NCBI GenBank assembly: GCA_037043235.1
Contig: JAWRVZ010000248.1
Span: forward strand, 1-64,000
Direction: 5' to 3'
DNA: 64,000 nucleotides
DNA from: Rhodeus uyekii
Taxonomy: Eukaryota; Chordata; Actinopteri; Cypriniformes; Acheilognathidae
Each line of letters opens with the position of its first letter. Within the stretch, counting starts at the first letter, position 1. Made by a program: the position numbers and the translations under genes. A model generated the notes under the pieces. The model was given only the letters and a program-made list of their open reading frames with translations, was not told where the DNA came from and did not search any database. Below are positions 1-13,365 of this stretch, in pieces.

Positions 1-3000
1 TATGGGGCTCCTCGAGACGCATGAAACGATACCAAGCACAACCGGATCGGCTACGTTTTGGGCATTTTATTATTTTTTTTAAGCGTTTTCCCATTGATTT
101 CAATGGGGGCGGAGTGTTAGGACGTTTTCGCACGCAAGTCTGTCAAAAGTGGGCCGAATTATTCGAAAATCACAGAAGATATGGGGCTCCTCGAGACGCA
201 TGAAACGATACCAAGCACAACCGGATCGGCTACGTTTTGGGCATTTTATTATTTTTTTTAAGCGTTTTCCCATTGATTTCAATGGGGGCGGAGTGTTAGG
301 ACGTTTTCGCACGCAAGTCTGTCAAAAGTGGGCCGAATTATTCGAAAATCACAGAAGATATGGGGCTCCTCGAGACGCATGAAACGATACCAAGCACAAC
401 CGGATCGGCTACGTTTTGGGCATTTTATTATTTTTTTTAAGCGTTTTCCCATTGATTTCAATGGGGGCGGAGTGTTAGGACGTTTTCGCACGCAAGTCTG
501 TCAAAAGTGGGCCGAATTATTCGAAAATCACAGAAGATATGGGGCTCCTCGAGACGCATGAAACGATACCAAGCACAACCGGATCGGCTACGTTTTGGGC
601 ATTTTATTATTTTTTTTAAGCGTTTTCCCATTGATTTCAATGGGGGCGGAGTGTTAGGACGTTTTCGCACGCAAGTCTGTCAAAAGTGGGCCGAATTATT
701 CGAAAATCACAGAAGATATGGGGCTCCTCGAGACGCATGAAACGATACCAAGCACAACCGGATCGGCTACGTTTTGGGCATTTTATTATTTTTTTTAAGC
801 GTTTTCCCATTGATTTCAATGGGGGCGGAGTGTTAGGACGTTTTCGCACGCAAGTCTGTCAAAAGTGGGCCGAATTATTCGAAAATCACAGAAGATATGG
901 GGCTCCTCGAGACGCATGAAACGATACCAAGCACAACCGGATCGGCTACGTTTTGGGCATTTTATTATTTTTTTTAAGCGTTTTCCCATTGATTTCAATG
1001 GGGGCGGAGTGTTAGGACGTTTTCGCACGCAAGTCTGTCAAAAGTGGGCCGAATTATTCGAAAATCACAGAAGATATGGGGCTCCTCGAGACGCATGAAA
1101 CGATACCAAGCACAACCGGATCGGCTACGTTTTGGGCATTTTATTATTTTTTTTAAGCGTTTTCCCATTGATTTCAATGGGGGCGGAGTGTTAGGACGTT
1201 TTCGCACGCAAGTCTGTCAAAAGTGGGCCGAATTATTCGAAAATCACAGAAGATATGGGGCTCCTCGAGACGCATGAAACGATACCAAGCACAACCGGAT
1301 CGGCTACGTTTTGGGCATTTTATTATTTTTTTTAAGCGTTTTCCCATTGATTTCAATGGGGGCGGAGTGTTAGGACGTTTTCGCACGCAAGTCTGTCAAA
1401 AGTGGGCCGAATTATTCGAAAATCACAGAAGATATGGGGCTCCTCGAGACGCATGAAACGATACCAAGCACAACCGGATCGGCTACGTTTTGGGCATTTT
1501 ATTATTTTTTTTAAGCGTTTTCCCATTGATTTCAATGGGGGCGGAGTGTTAGGACGTTTTCGCACGCAAGTCTGTCAAAAGTGGGCCGAATTATTCGAAA
1601 ATCACAGAAGATATGGGGCTCCTCGAGACGCATGAAACGATACCAAGCACAACCGGATCGGCTACGTTTTGGGCATTTTATTATTTTTTTTAAGCGTTTT
1701 CCCATTGATTTCAATGGGGGCGGAGTGTTAGGACGTTTTCGCACGCAAGTCTGTCAAAAGTGGGCCGAATTATTCGAAAATCACAGAAGATATGGGGCTC
1801 CTCGAGACGCATGAAACGATACCAAGCACAACCGGATCGGCTACGTTTTGGGCATTTTATTATTTTTTTTAAGCGTTTTCCCATTGATTTCAATGGGGGC
1901 GGAGTGTTAGGACGTTTTCGCACGCAAGTCTGTCAAAAGTGGGCCGAATTATTCGAAAATCACAGAAGATATGGGGCTCCTCGAGACGCATGAAACGATA
2001 CCAAGCACAACCGGATCGGCTACGTTTTGGGCATTTTATTATTTTTTTTAAGCGTTTTCCCATTGATTTCAATGGGGGCGGAGTGTTAGGACGTTTTCGC
2101 ACGCAAGTCTGTCAAAAGTGGGCCGAATTATTCGAAAATCACAGAAGATATGGGGCTCCTCGAGACGCATGAAACGATACCAAGCACAACCGGATCGGCT
2201 ACGTTTTGGGCATTTTATTATTTTTTTTAAGCGTTTTCCCATTGATTTCAATGGGGGCGGAGTGTTAGGACGTTTTCGCACGCAAGTCTGTCAAAAGTGG
2301 GCCGAATTATTCGAAAATCACAGAAGATATGGGGCTCCTCGAGACGCATGAAACGATACCAAGCACAACCGGATCGGCTACGTTTTGGGCATTTTATTAT
2401 TTTTTTTAAGCGTTTTCCCATTGATTTCAATGGGGGCGGAGTGTTAGGACGTTTTCGCACGCAAGTCTGTCAAAAGTGGGCCGAATTATTCGAAAATCAC
2501 AGAAGATATGGGGCTCCTCGAGACGCATGAAACGATACCAAGCACAACCGGATCGGCTACGTTTTGGGCATTTTATTATTTTTTTTAAGCGTTTTCCCAT
2601 TGATTTCAATGGGGGCGGAGTGTTAGGACGTTTTCGCACGCAAGTCTGTCAAAAGTGGGCCGAATTATTCGAAAATCACAGAAGATATGGGGCTCCTCGA
2701 GACGCATGAAACGATACCAAGCACAACCGGATCGGCTACGTTTTGGGCATTTTATTATTTTTTTTAAGCGTTTTCCCATTGATTTCAATGGGGGCGGAGT
2801 GTTAGGACGTTTTCGCACGCAAGTCTGTCAAAAGTGGGCCGAATTATTCGAAAATCACAGAAGATATGGGGCTCCTCGAGACGCATGAAACGATACCAAG
2901 CACAACCGGATCGGCTACGTTTTGGGCATTTTATTATTTTTTTTAAGCGTTTTCCCATTGATTTCAATGGGGGCGGAGTGTTAGGACGTTTTCGCACGCA

Positions 3001-6000
3001 AGTCTGTCAAAAGTGGGCCGAATTATTCGAAAATCACAGAAGATATGGGGCTCCTCGAGACGCATGAAACGATACCAAGCACAACCGGATCGGCTACGTT
3101 TTGGGCATTTTATTATTTTTTTTAAGCGTTTTCCCATTGATTTCAATGGGGGCGGAGTGTTAGGACGTTTTCGCACGCAAGTCTGTCAAAAGTGGGCCGA
3201 ATTATTCGAAAATCACAGAAGATATGGGGCTCCTCGAGACGCATGAAACGATACCAAGCACAACCGGATCGGCTACGTTTTGGGCATTTTATTATTTTTT
3301 TTAAGCGTTTTCCCATTGATTTCAATGGGGGCGGAGTGTTAGGACGTTTTCGCACGCAAGTCTGTCAAAAGTGGGCCGAATTATTCGAAAATCACAGAAG
3401 ATATGGGGCTCCTCGAGACGCATGAAACGATACCAAGCACAACCGGATCGGCTACGTTTTGGGCATTTTATTATTTTTTTTAAGCGTTTTCCCATTGATT
3501 TCAATGGGGGCGGAGTGTTAGGACGTTTTCGCACGCAAGTCTGTCAAAAGTGGGCCGAATTATTCGAAAATCACAGAAGATATGGGGCTCCTCGAGACGC
3601 ATGAAACGATACCAAGCACAACCGGATCGGCTACGTTTTGGGCATTTTATTATTTTTTTTAAGCGTTTTCCCATTGATTTCAATGGGGGCGGAGTGTTAG
3701 GACGTTTTCGCACGCAAGTCTGTCAAAAGTGGGCCGAATTATTCGAAAATCACAGAAGATATGGGGCTCCTCGAGACGCATGAAACGATACCAAGCACAA
3801 CCGGATCGGCTACGTTTTGGGCATTTTATTATTTTTTTTAAGCGTTTTCCCATTGATTTCAATGGGGGCGGAGTGTTAGGACGTTTTCGCACGCAAGTCT
3901 GTCAAAAGTGGGCCGAATTATTCGAAAATCACAGAAGATATGGGGCTCCTCGAGACGCATGAAACGATACCAAGCACAACCGGATCGGCTACGTTTTGGG
4001 CATTTTATTATTTTTTTTAAGCGTTTTCCCATTGATTTCAATGGGGGCGGAGTGTTAGGACGTTTTCGCACGCAAGTCTGTCAAAAGTGGGCCGAATTAT
4101 TCGAAAATCACAGAAGATATGGGGCTCCTCGAGACGCATGAAACGATACCAAGCACAACCGGATCGGCTACGTTTTGGGCATTTTATTATTTTTTTTAAG
4201 CGTTTTCCCATTGATTTCAATGGGGGCGGAGTGTTAGGACGTTTTCGCACGCAAGTCTGTCAAAAGTGGGCCGAATTATTCGAAAATCACAGAAGATATG
4301 GGGCTCCTCGAGACGCATGAAACGATACCAAGCACAACCGGATCGGCTACGTTTTGGGCATTTTATTATTTTTTTTAAGCGTTTTCCCATTGATTTCAAT
4401 GGGGGCGGAGTGTTAGGACGTTTTCGCACGCAAGTCTGTCAAAAGTGGGCCGAATTATTCGAAAATCACAGAAGATATGGGGCTCCTCGAGACGCATGAA
4501 ACGATACCAAGCACAACCGGATCGGCTACGTTTTGGGCATTTTATTATTTTTTTTAAGCGTTTTCCCATTGATTTCAATGGGGGCGGAGTGTTAGGACGT
4601 TTTCGCACGCAAGTCTGTCAAAAGTGGGCCGAATTATTCGAAAATCACAGAAGATATGGGGCTCCTCGAGACGCATGAAACGATACCAAGCACAACCGGA
4701 TCGGCTACGTTTTGGGCATTTTATTATTTTTTTTAAGCGTTTTCCCATTGATTTCAATGGGGGCGGAGTGTTAGGACGTTTTCGCACGCAAGTCTGTCAA
4801 AAGTGGGCCGAATTATTCGAAAATCACAGAAGATATGGGGCTCCTCGAGACGCATGAAACGATACCAAGCACAACCGGATCGGCTACGTTTTGGGCATTT
4901 TATTATTTTTTTTAAGCGTTTTCCCATTGATTTCAATGGGGGCGGAGTGTTAGGACGTTTTCGCACGCAAGTCTGTCAAAAGTGGGCCGAATTATTCGAA
5001 AATCACAGAAGATATGGGGCTCCTCGAGACGCATGAAACGATACCAAGCACAACCGGATCGGCTACGTTTTGGGCATTTTATTATTTTTTTTACGCGTTT
5101 TCCCATTGATTTCAATGGGGGCGGAGTGTTAGGACGTTTTCGCACGCAAGTCTGTCAAAAGTGGGCCGAATTATTCGAAAATCACAGAAGATATGGGGCT
5201 CCTCGAGACGCATGAAACGATACCAAGCACAACCGGATCGGCTACGTTTTGGGCATTTTATTATTTTTTTTAAGCGTTTTCCCATTGATTTCAATGGGGG
5301 CGGAGTGTTAGGACGTTTTCGCACGCAAGTCTGTCAAAAGTGGGCCGAATTATTCGAAAATCACAGAAGATATGGGGCTCCTCGAGACGCATGAAACGAT
5401 ACCAAGCACAACCGGATCGGCTACGTTTTGGGCATTTTATTATTTTTTTTAAGCGTTTTCCCATTGATTTCAATGGGGGCGGAGTGTTAGGACGTTTTCG
5501 CACGCAAGTCTGTCAAAAGTGGGCCGAATTATTCGAAAATCACAGAAGATATGGGGCTCCTCGAGACGCATGAAACGATACCAAGCACAACCGGATCGGC
5601 TACGTTTTGGGCATTTTATTATTTTTTTTAAGCGTTTTCCCATTGATTTCAATGGGGGCGGAGTGTTAGGACGTTTTCGCACGCAAGTCTGTCAAAAGTG
5701 GGCCGAATTATTCGAAAATCACAGAAGATATGGGGCTCCTCGAGACGCATGAAACGATACCAAGCACAACCGGATCGGCTACGTTTTGGGCATTTTATTA
5801 TTTTTTTTAAGCGTTTTCCCATTGATTTCAATGGGGGCGGAGTGTTAGGACGTTTTCGCACGCAAGTCTGTCAAAAGTGGGCCGAATTATTCGAAAATCA
5901 CAGAAGATATGGGGCTCCTCGAGACGCATGAAACGATACCAAGCACAACCGGATCGGCTACGTTTTGGGCATTTTATTATTTTTTTTAAGCGTTTTCCCA

Positions 6001-6586
6001 TTGATTTCAATGGGGGCGGAGTGTTAGGACGTTTTCGCACGCAAGTCTGTCAAAAGTGGGCCGAATTATTCGAAAATCACAGAAGATATGGGGCTCCTCG
6101 AGACGCATGAAACGATACCAAGCACAACCGGATCGGCTACGTTTTGGGCATTTTATTATTTTTTTTAAGCGTTTTCCCATTGATTTCAATGGGGGCGGAG
6201 TGTTAGGACGTTTTCGCACGCAAGTCTGTCAAAAGTGGGCCGAATTATTCGAAAATCACAGAAGATATGGGGCTCCTCGAGACGCATGAAACGAGACCAA
6301 GCACAACCGGATCGGCTATGTTTTGGGCATTTTTTAATTTTTTTAAAGCGTTTTCCCATTGCTTTCAATGGGGGGGCGGAGGGTTAGGACGTTTTCGCAT
6401 GCAAGTCTGTCAAAAGTGGGCCGAATTATTTGAAAATCTCAGAATATATGCGGCTCCTGCTACGTTTTGGGCATTGTTTTTTTTTAATTAAGCGTTCTCC
6501 CATTGCTTTCAAGGGGGGGGGGGGGGCGGAGGGTTAGGACGTTTTCGCATGCAAGTCTGTCAAAAGTGGGCCGAATTATTTGAAAT
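1..6586. repeat. Satellite array, 179-bp monomer, at least 36 copies
   Basis: The segment starting TATGGGGCTCCTCGAGACGC recurs at 1, 180, 359 and so on every 179 bp up to 6266, giving 35 complete monomers. By eye they are identical except for one A-to-C change at 5094. Each monomer has a T8 run, a palindrome (CCCATTGA-TT-TCAATGGG) and a XhoI site (CTCGAG). Monomers are contiguous with no spacers. The array begins before the window. It lies downstream of the last visible adamts10 exon, so it is intronic if the missing 3' exons follow. Length near a nucleosome repeat is typical of satellites, but function is unknown. Confidence 0.97.
6266..6586. repeat. Two diverged edge monomers of the satellite
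   Basis: Monomer 36 (6266-6446) carries many substitutions and small indels compared with the 35 uniform copies, for example CTTTCAATGGGGGGGCGGAGG in place of the usual bases. Monomer 37 (6447-6586) lacks about 38 bp between GGCTCCT and GCTACGTTTT and holds a 14-G run at 6513-6526. After about 6586 the sequence becomes unrelated AT-rich intron. Diverged copies at an array edge next to uniform inner copies are the usual result of unequal exchange. Confidence 0.9.
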
Positions 6587-6804
6587 AATAATTTGAATGA
6601 ATGAAAAATTACACATATTTTTTCTGTTGTGCACCAAACATTTTAATTATGTTGTTTGTTACATTTCACAAGAATATTCTTTATTAGTTTGCAGCTATTC
6701 AAGTCATAATCTAATTTGGCTTCAATAACAACGATGTTAGATGTTTTAAGAGTTTGTGATAAATTCACAAAATGACAATCTCACTGTTTTGAATTAGATC
6801 TCAC
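6587..6804 (-). other. Intron between satellite and last visible exon
   Basis: This AT-rich, unremarkable sequence begins with the 5' donor of the intron that contains the satellite. I see no coding exon in it. Confidence 0.7.
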
Positions 6805-6981
6805 CTCTCCCCAAGGCCCTGTAACCCACTGAGGTGGTGGGCAACGTTGTATGTTGCAGCGCACCCTGGTGGTCGGACGGCTTTGTTTCGGGCACTCTGA
6901 CTCTGGCAATGTTTCTCCATTCTCTCCACTTCTACATAAAATCACCCTGTACCTATAACCAGGACCACAGCTAGGAGTACA
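6805..6981 (-). CDS. adamts10: adamts10 coding exon 22: TSR4, last exon visible
   Basis: Acceptor TCTTTTGCAG/TGTACT and donor GGGGAG/GTGAGATC. Encodes CTPSCGPGYRYRVILCRSGE, then RCNIQRCPPPQWVTGPWGE. The frame ends in phase 0 just before where the family continues CSAQCG, the fifth TSR. That exon and the PLAC exon are not between 6804 and the satellite, so they must lie beyond position 1. Confidence 0.94.
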
Positions 6982-7358
6982 CTGCAAAAGAAAAAACAGA
7001 TTAAGAGAGAACTTACTAAACACTAAAGATAAAAGTAGGCTTTCACTAGTGAAAAATAAAAGTTCTTCTACCTCAGACCAGTCCAGGGCATGCCATTCTG
7101 GTGGACAGGTATGGTTGTTGCAGGGCTCAGTGATGGATGGCCGAGGTGGGGTGCAGGCTGCGTCATCCAAGACTTTCTCCTCTGTAGCAGAGATCTTCCT
7201 CTTACACAGCACTTCCCGTGTGCGCACACCTCCGTTACAGCTCCGACTGCAATCTGACCAGCCTCCTGTCCACCACCTGGCAAAGACACATACACCAGCA
7301 GATAATAATGCCACCACATTGGCATACTGAAAATGTTATGTAAAGCCTTATGCAAGTA

Positions 7359-7401
<43 letters not shown>

Positions 7402-10400
7402 TATATACACACACACACGTTAATGCCACACACACACACGTTAATGCCACACACACAAACACATACAGAACACCCACATTGGAGAGCAGGGCTCCAAGTT
7501 GCACGGCCTTTTCTTGTCTTTGGGCTTGTTCTTCTTGTCACAAAAATGGTTGTAAACCACAGAGAGGTCAGCTTGTTTCTTGCACACTACCTGCTGGACT
7601 TGAACGCCTGTGACACAGAGAACATTGGTATATAAATCATGCTAGAATATCACAATCCCTAATCATATAAACATGAAGCTTTGATGTCAATGCTGTTTTA
7701 TTCTTGTCTTTGTGTAAACACGCAGTCCTTGTAAAGTTATCAAACCAAGTAGGTTTGGATTTTATTTTCCCTTAATAATAACAACCTTCATTTAAAAACT
7801 GCATTTTGTGTTTGCCTACCATTTTGTGTTGATTTTAACAACCTTCCTGACGTCTTTAAACGATTCTGGTACAGATTCCATGTTTTTAACAGCAAATTAG
7901 TTCTGAGCCATAGCTAATAGTTTCTTATCAGTATACGGGTCATTAACTCACAAAGCACAAATACAAGAAAGAGGAAAAAGTTTGAGGATAGAAAGTGACA
8001 TCAAAGCTTGTTTTTTGTGTGTATACAGTCCATGCAAGTGATTTTCCCAGACTTTCAAACGGGTCACACAAATCCCAACAGGCAGACATGGGAAATGCAT
8101 TGTTTATGTGAACTGTGTTAAGAAAGCTTGGTTTTCTAACCCATTTCAATTCAGTTTCCTTGAGGAAAACCTTTAAATGGCACTTTTTGTGAATAATTTC
8201 CTTATTTGTGTCAACCATAACAGACAGAAAACGGTTACCTCCTGCACACAATGCAGAGCAGCGGGACCAGGATGTATAATGCCAGGCGTAAGTGCTCAGT
8301 GGATCTTTGTTGACAGGTGGGTTAAAACGGTAATGTATCCCAGGATTTTCCTCACGGACCAAAACCTGCAACACACCACACAACAGTGGTGAACTACTTG
8401 ATCCGACCATCAAACAATTTGATTTCAAACTTTCAGCATTTTCATGAAGCTGGATAGCTTGTTTTAATCTGGATAATTGTTTTATAACAGGTTTTGATAA
8501 TTTATTTCCGACCCCAAACCCACATGTCGGGCTGATCTGAATGCTCAAAAACACTAAGCAATGTTTTGATAGCGCAAAGAAACATTGTTGACTCCTTTGG
8601 GGCAATAAATCTACAAATTGCTTACCCACTGTTCTTTATGCATGTTCAAGTATTTATGAAAAAAATTACACATTTCAGCTTGAAATAACATTTATACCGA
8701 AAATTACACATAGCAAATTCATTGCAGCTGTCTAAATCCGTGGCATCTGTACCAACACAAGCAGTGCACAAATATCCTGCTTGAACAGACCACCCAGTAT
8801 CTCTGCATTACCATGACGATCAGGGTCATGTTAGTAGGTCCAAGTGCTTCCAGGGTCTCTGGTTCATTGGTGGGTCGGCGGTATTGGAAGGTGGTCCCTG
8901 CGATGTCAAACCGCCGTGGCGTGTCGATGGTCAACTTGCCATTGATGAAGTATTGATCGCCCTTGCTCTTCAACACTGTGTCAATAATGGAATGGGTTAA
9001 TAAATAACACGCCTCAATACACAGCAGACTCTTCAACTTGGAAAAAAAGACATTTGTTAATTTAGAGGCTTTTTTCATGATCTGACTAACTACTGGGTTT
9101 GGGTATACATTGAAACCAGAGTTAAATAAGGTTCTGAAACTTTTAACTTTGGTTACTGAAGCTTTGTGACGTTATCCCAAAATTGTGGTGCCAAAGGGTA
9201 AAATACTATACAGAGTTGTTTTAGCAACAGGCATCCAATCACAAACTCATGGAGCCTCTAAGGGCCATGGCTATGGGAAAAATATGAAATGGAAGGAAAG
9301 GTTTTGCATTTTCCCCCAAGAATCTTTGCGTTTGCTCTCAAAAGCACTGAAATATAGCTGCTTTTCCTTCAATTTAATTGGTGATGGAAATAATAAGAGA
9401 TGGTAGGAAAAACGATATTTCTATGCTTCTGTGAGCAAACACAGTTTTTTAGGGATAACAATACTTTTGTGAAAGCACAAAAGTTATGCAAACAAACAAA
9501 ACTGGTGATGAAAATAATGAGATATGAGGAAAAAATATATTTCTGTGCTTTTGCAGGCAATTGCAAAGTTAGAGTTAAACCACGGACCAGTTATTAAGAA
9601 ATTAACTGCTAATATTTCCACAGATGGATGAGCAATTGTTAAAACACAAGCTGTCCTTGTGTACGAATGAATAATCTTGTAAATACACAAATACTAACCA
9701 AAGGTTCACAAACAAACATATGTAAAATCTTGGCAGGCAGTGTATGAACTGTGTAAACCATTGAACAAGATAACTTATATGACCATGGGTTAATGATTAA
9801 AACACTTAAAAAAAGGTTGCAAGTCCTCTCAGCAGAGCCATGAGGCACAATAAAGCCCTATCGGATCTATGCTTAGAATTAGGCATCTACCCCAACAGTG
9901 TATTAGTTCTGGTTCCTCTGAGAGGCTCATATTTGAGTAAAACCATGAAAAATGTTGTCTCACCCAAGTAATTGTGAGAAACGTTGAGCTCTTGGATGTG
10001 TATGAATACAGATCCTTTGGGAATTCTGACCACCTCCTCATAACCTAAGAAAGAGTGGACACACAAACAAATTTATTCATAGCAAGAGAACAATGCAGTT
10101 CGTGGTGTTTCACTGAGAGTGACTGTGATGGGATATGCAGAGGTTTGAGATTCCGACTGAATTCCTGGGCAACGTCTCCCAGTTCAGCTGCCCAACACAC
10201 AACGTGTTTAAAGCCAGATTCCACCACAGGCCTGCAAACAACTCCTGCCTCTGACCAAGGAGTAAAAAAAGAAAAGAGCTAAATCAATTTTTCAATACAG
10301 TCCTGCTAAAGAGAGAGATTTTGTTGTGAATAGTCAAGCGGAAATGTGGTGAAGACTGTGCCACAAAACAATAAACCATTAACTAAGGATGGGAATCACA

Positions 10401-13334
10401 CCAAATTTACTGATTCTGGTTCTGAGTCTATAGGTGGTTCAAATAAATTTGACAAATAATTGGTCTGAACCAATAAAAATTAAATCTAAATTAAATAAAA
10501 AGTACATTAAAATGACAGCGAGTCAGATTATCAGAATAGTTCCATTACCACTGCAACTCATAAGTGTTTTTGGTTCAACAGGTTCAATAGTAAATTGTTC
10601 GGGAACTGACCAAGTCGTGCAGGACACTATGATATGTATGCATGTATGTTCAAGAACTGATTTACAGCATCACAAGTCATGAAAGCAGTTCAGTTCTAGT
10701 GTTTTAAAATAATGAAACCGACTCTGAATAAGAATATACAAGTGTACTCAACACATACATAGAGAGAAAGAAGTATAGCTTTTTGATAGCTTTTTGCTCT
10801 CAGATAGCATTTTGAGAAGCACAATGACTGAAAGCTTCTCTTTTATTGACCACATTTGACCACGTTTCTTTGTGTTTAAATTGTGTTTGTACCCTCAAGA
10901 ACCCTAAACTCACAAATACAGCCAGAGCCAAGAATAGTCCATCATCTCAGCCTCGGCTAGCCACTGCGGTCAATGTTCTCCTGCTGCCCGCCAAGGGAGG
11001 GGCCCACTACAGCTTCCTGCAGCTGAGAATATCCTTCAGAACGGCACAGAGCCAGCAGCCTGCCATTCAACAACATCACCCACACCAAGCTGGCTTACAT
11101 TCGAACCTCTGCTATCTTTTAAAACAGCACAACTCTTCCACAAATGCTACACTTCGGTGCCATTTTCCTGTTCATTAGACCAGTTTTGATGGCTGGTTGT
11201 GACATCATGATATGGTAATGAGGTCATTCATGAATATTAAATAAGATTGTGCTGATGTGGCTAGGTAACCTACTGTACCTATTAATATTCATGAGACTTC
11301 AAGAATTCACTATACGCATTAGGTCTCTACCATTCTAGACTCTCATTAGCACCAAACGACAACATTTTACATACAAAATTAGATAAACTCTGCTACTTTT
11401 CTTTAGTAAGCATACTGGGAAAGACACTTTACAATAACTTTATCTAAGCCATTAACATACACCACTGTTCAAAAGTTTGTTCTTCAGTCTCTTCTGCTCA
11501 CCAAGGCCACAGTTAATTTATACAGTAAAAGCTGAATGGATGGAAAAGCTGAATTTACTCCATTACTCCAGTGTCACATGATCACATGAAATCATTCAAA
11601 TTGCTGCTCATATTTGTTATTTCTATATTGATGTTGAAAATGCAGCTTAATATTTTTGTGGAAATCAAAGTACAGTTTTCTCAGATCAATTCCTCTTCTC
11701 ACTAAACCCTCATCCTGACTGAAGTGTGTCTGTTTCAGAACAAACTTTAGGAAGGAATTTTGCATGGCTCAGATCCTGTATCCCAGCATTTATGACTTGG
11801 GCCTTGCATGTGAGCAGGTAATTATGAAACGCCTTTTCAGAACGGCTGGAGTCCCTGTGCACCCCTCAACAGCAAGGCAGCTGTCCAACACATATCTGAC
11901 CTGAAGCACGATGTTCACCGCACAAACACTTACACACATTGTTTCCATAAAGTGATTATAAAGCTTCTCTGAACACATCTAAAGGCTAAAGAGTGCCAGC
12001 AATAGGAATTTTGGGCCTCTTTACTGTATATCACTGTGTTCCTTACCATTTTTAAGAATAAAATGTAAACATTAATATGGCTTGGTGGAGAATGTACACT
12101 GAAATGTTGCGTTATGTTGATATGTGTGTACTGTGGATAGTATAGACTTTTACATTTACATTTTACATTTGGCAGACGCTTTTATCCAAAAGCATTGACA
12201 TTGCATTCAAGATAGAAATTGACATTGACATTCTAATTAGTTCTTGCTTTCCCTGGGAATCGAACCTATAACCTTGGTGTTGCAAGCATTGTTACAACAA
12301 AATTCTGCCAACTTTCTGTTCATCAAAGAATCCTGAATAAAATGCATCACAGTTTCCACAAAACATTAAGCAGCACAACTGTTTTCAACTTAGATAATAA
12401 TAATAATAAATGTTTCTTAAAGGACCAAATCAGTACTGTGACACTGAAGACTGGAGTAATGATGCGGAAAATTCAGCTTTACCAACAGAGGAATATATTA
12501 AAATAGAAAACAGTTCCTTTAATTTGTAATAAAATTTTGCAAATGTACTGTTTAATATAGCTTTGGTGAGTATAAGAGACAAAAACAAAAACCAAAAAAT
12601 ATTTCCAAAAAAAATTACAAGTACAGTAGTTCTTACGTTTTGTTTTCCTATTCTATTATTTCTGCTTCTATTCATTTTATCCTTAGCTTGTAGATTTTAT
12701 TTTCTCTTATGCCTACTGTACTTTGTAAACACGTTTTTAAAAGGTGCTATAAAAATACAGTTTTACTTCTCTGTTACTGTAAACTCATTCAGTTTTGCAC
12801 TCCACCATTAAACTGCTTTTGGCCTCCATCTCCATCCTTCCTTTTCTTTTATAGTGAGCTGACTTTCATTTCGTTCTTGACAACATGCTCAATGACTTCT
12901 CACATCTGTTCAGTCTCAGAACAAACCGCAAAGCAATCAGTTTTTTTTTTTTTAGAAAGAGTGGAGGGTTTGAAATGTTAAAACAACTTTTGTGGACCCC
13001 CTCAATATTGTTCCCACCTCTTCATACCATTTACACACCATGTTCATTTTAACATCTTTATGACTTCAATAGTTAATTGAGCAGCGTGTTTACTGACAAC
13101 TCTCTGGACGCAGGCTAAGAAAGTGCTAATGGGAGAGCAGGAAAGAAGAATTATCAGGGGCTTTAAAGAGGTTGGTGTGCGCCACTAAAGGAAAGAGCAA
13201 CAGTCTCCCTTATGTCCTGGACAATCCAGTTCACTTGGACTTGGGTTGGATCCAGGCCTCAAAATACTCCCCCAGACACCAGAGGAACTTGCCAAGGCTG
13301 CTCCCAGTACCTCAAAGCATGTCTCTCTCTCAGT

Positions 13335-13365
<31 letters not shown>

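Noticed and set aside
21..6491. Repeated open frames of 77 and 70 codons on both strands through the satellite
   Set aside because: They repeat exactly with the 179-bp monomer. The length is not a multiple of 3 and no homologue is recognised, so they are by-products of the repeat.
1..6586. CRISPR array or CENP-B box in the satellite
   Set aside because: Monomers are contiguous with no unique spacers and there are no cas genes. TTCGAAAATCACAGA lacks the CGGG core of the CENP-B box.
7049..7330. 93-codon plus-strand frame and other frames over exons 18-22
   Set aside because: They are antisense shadows of adamts10 exons.
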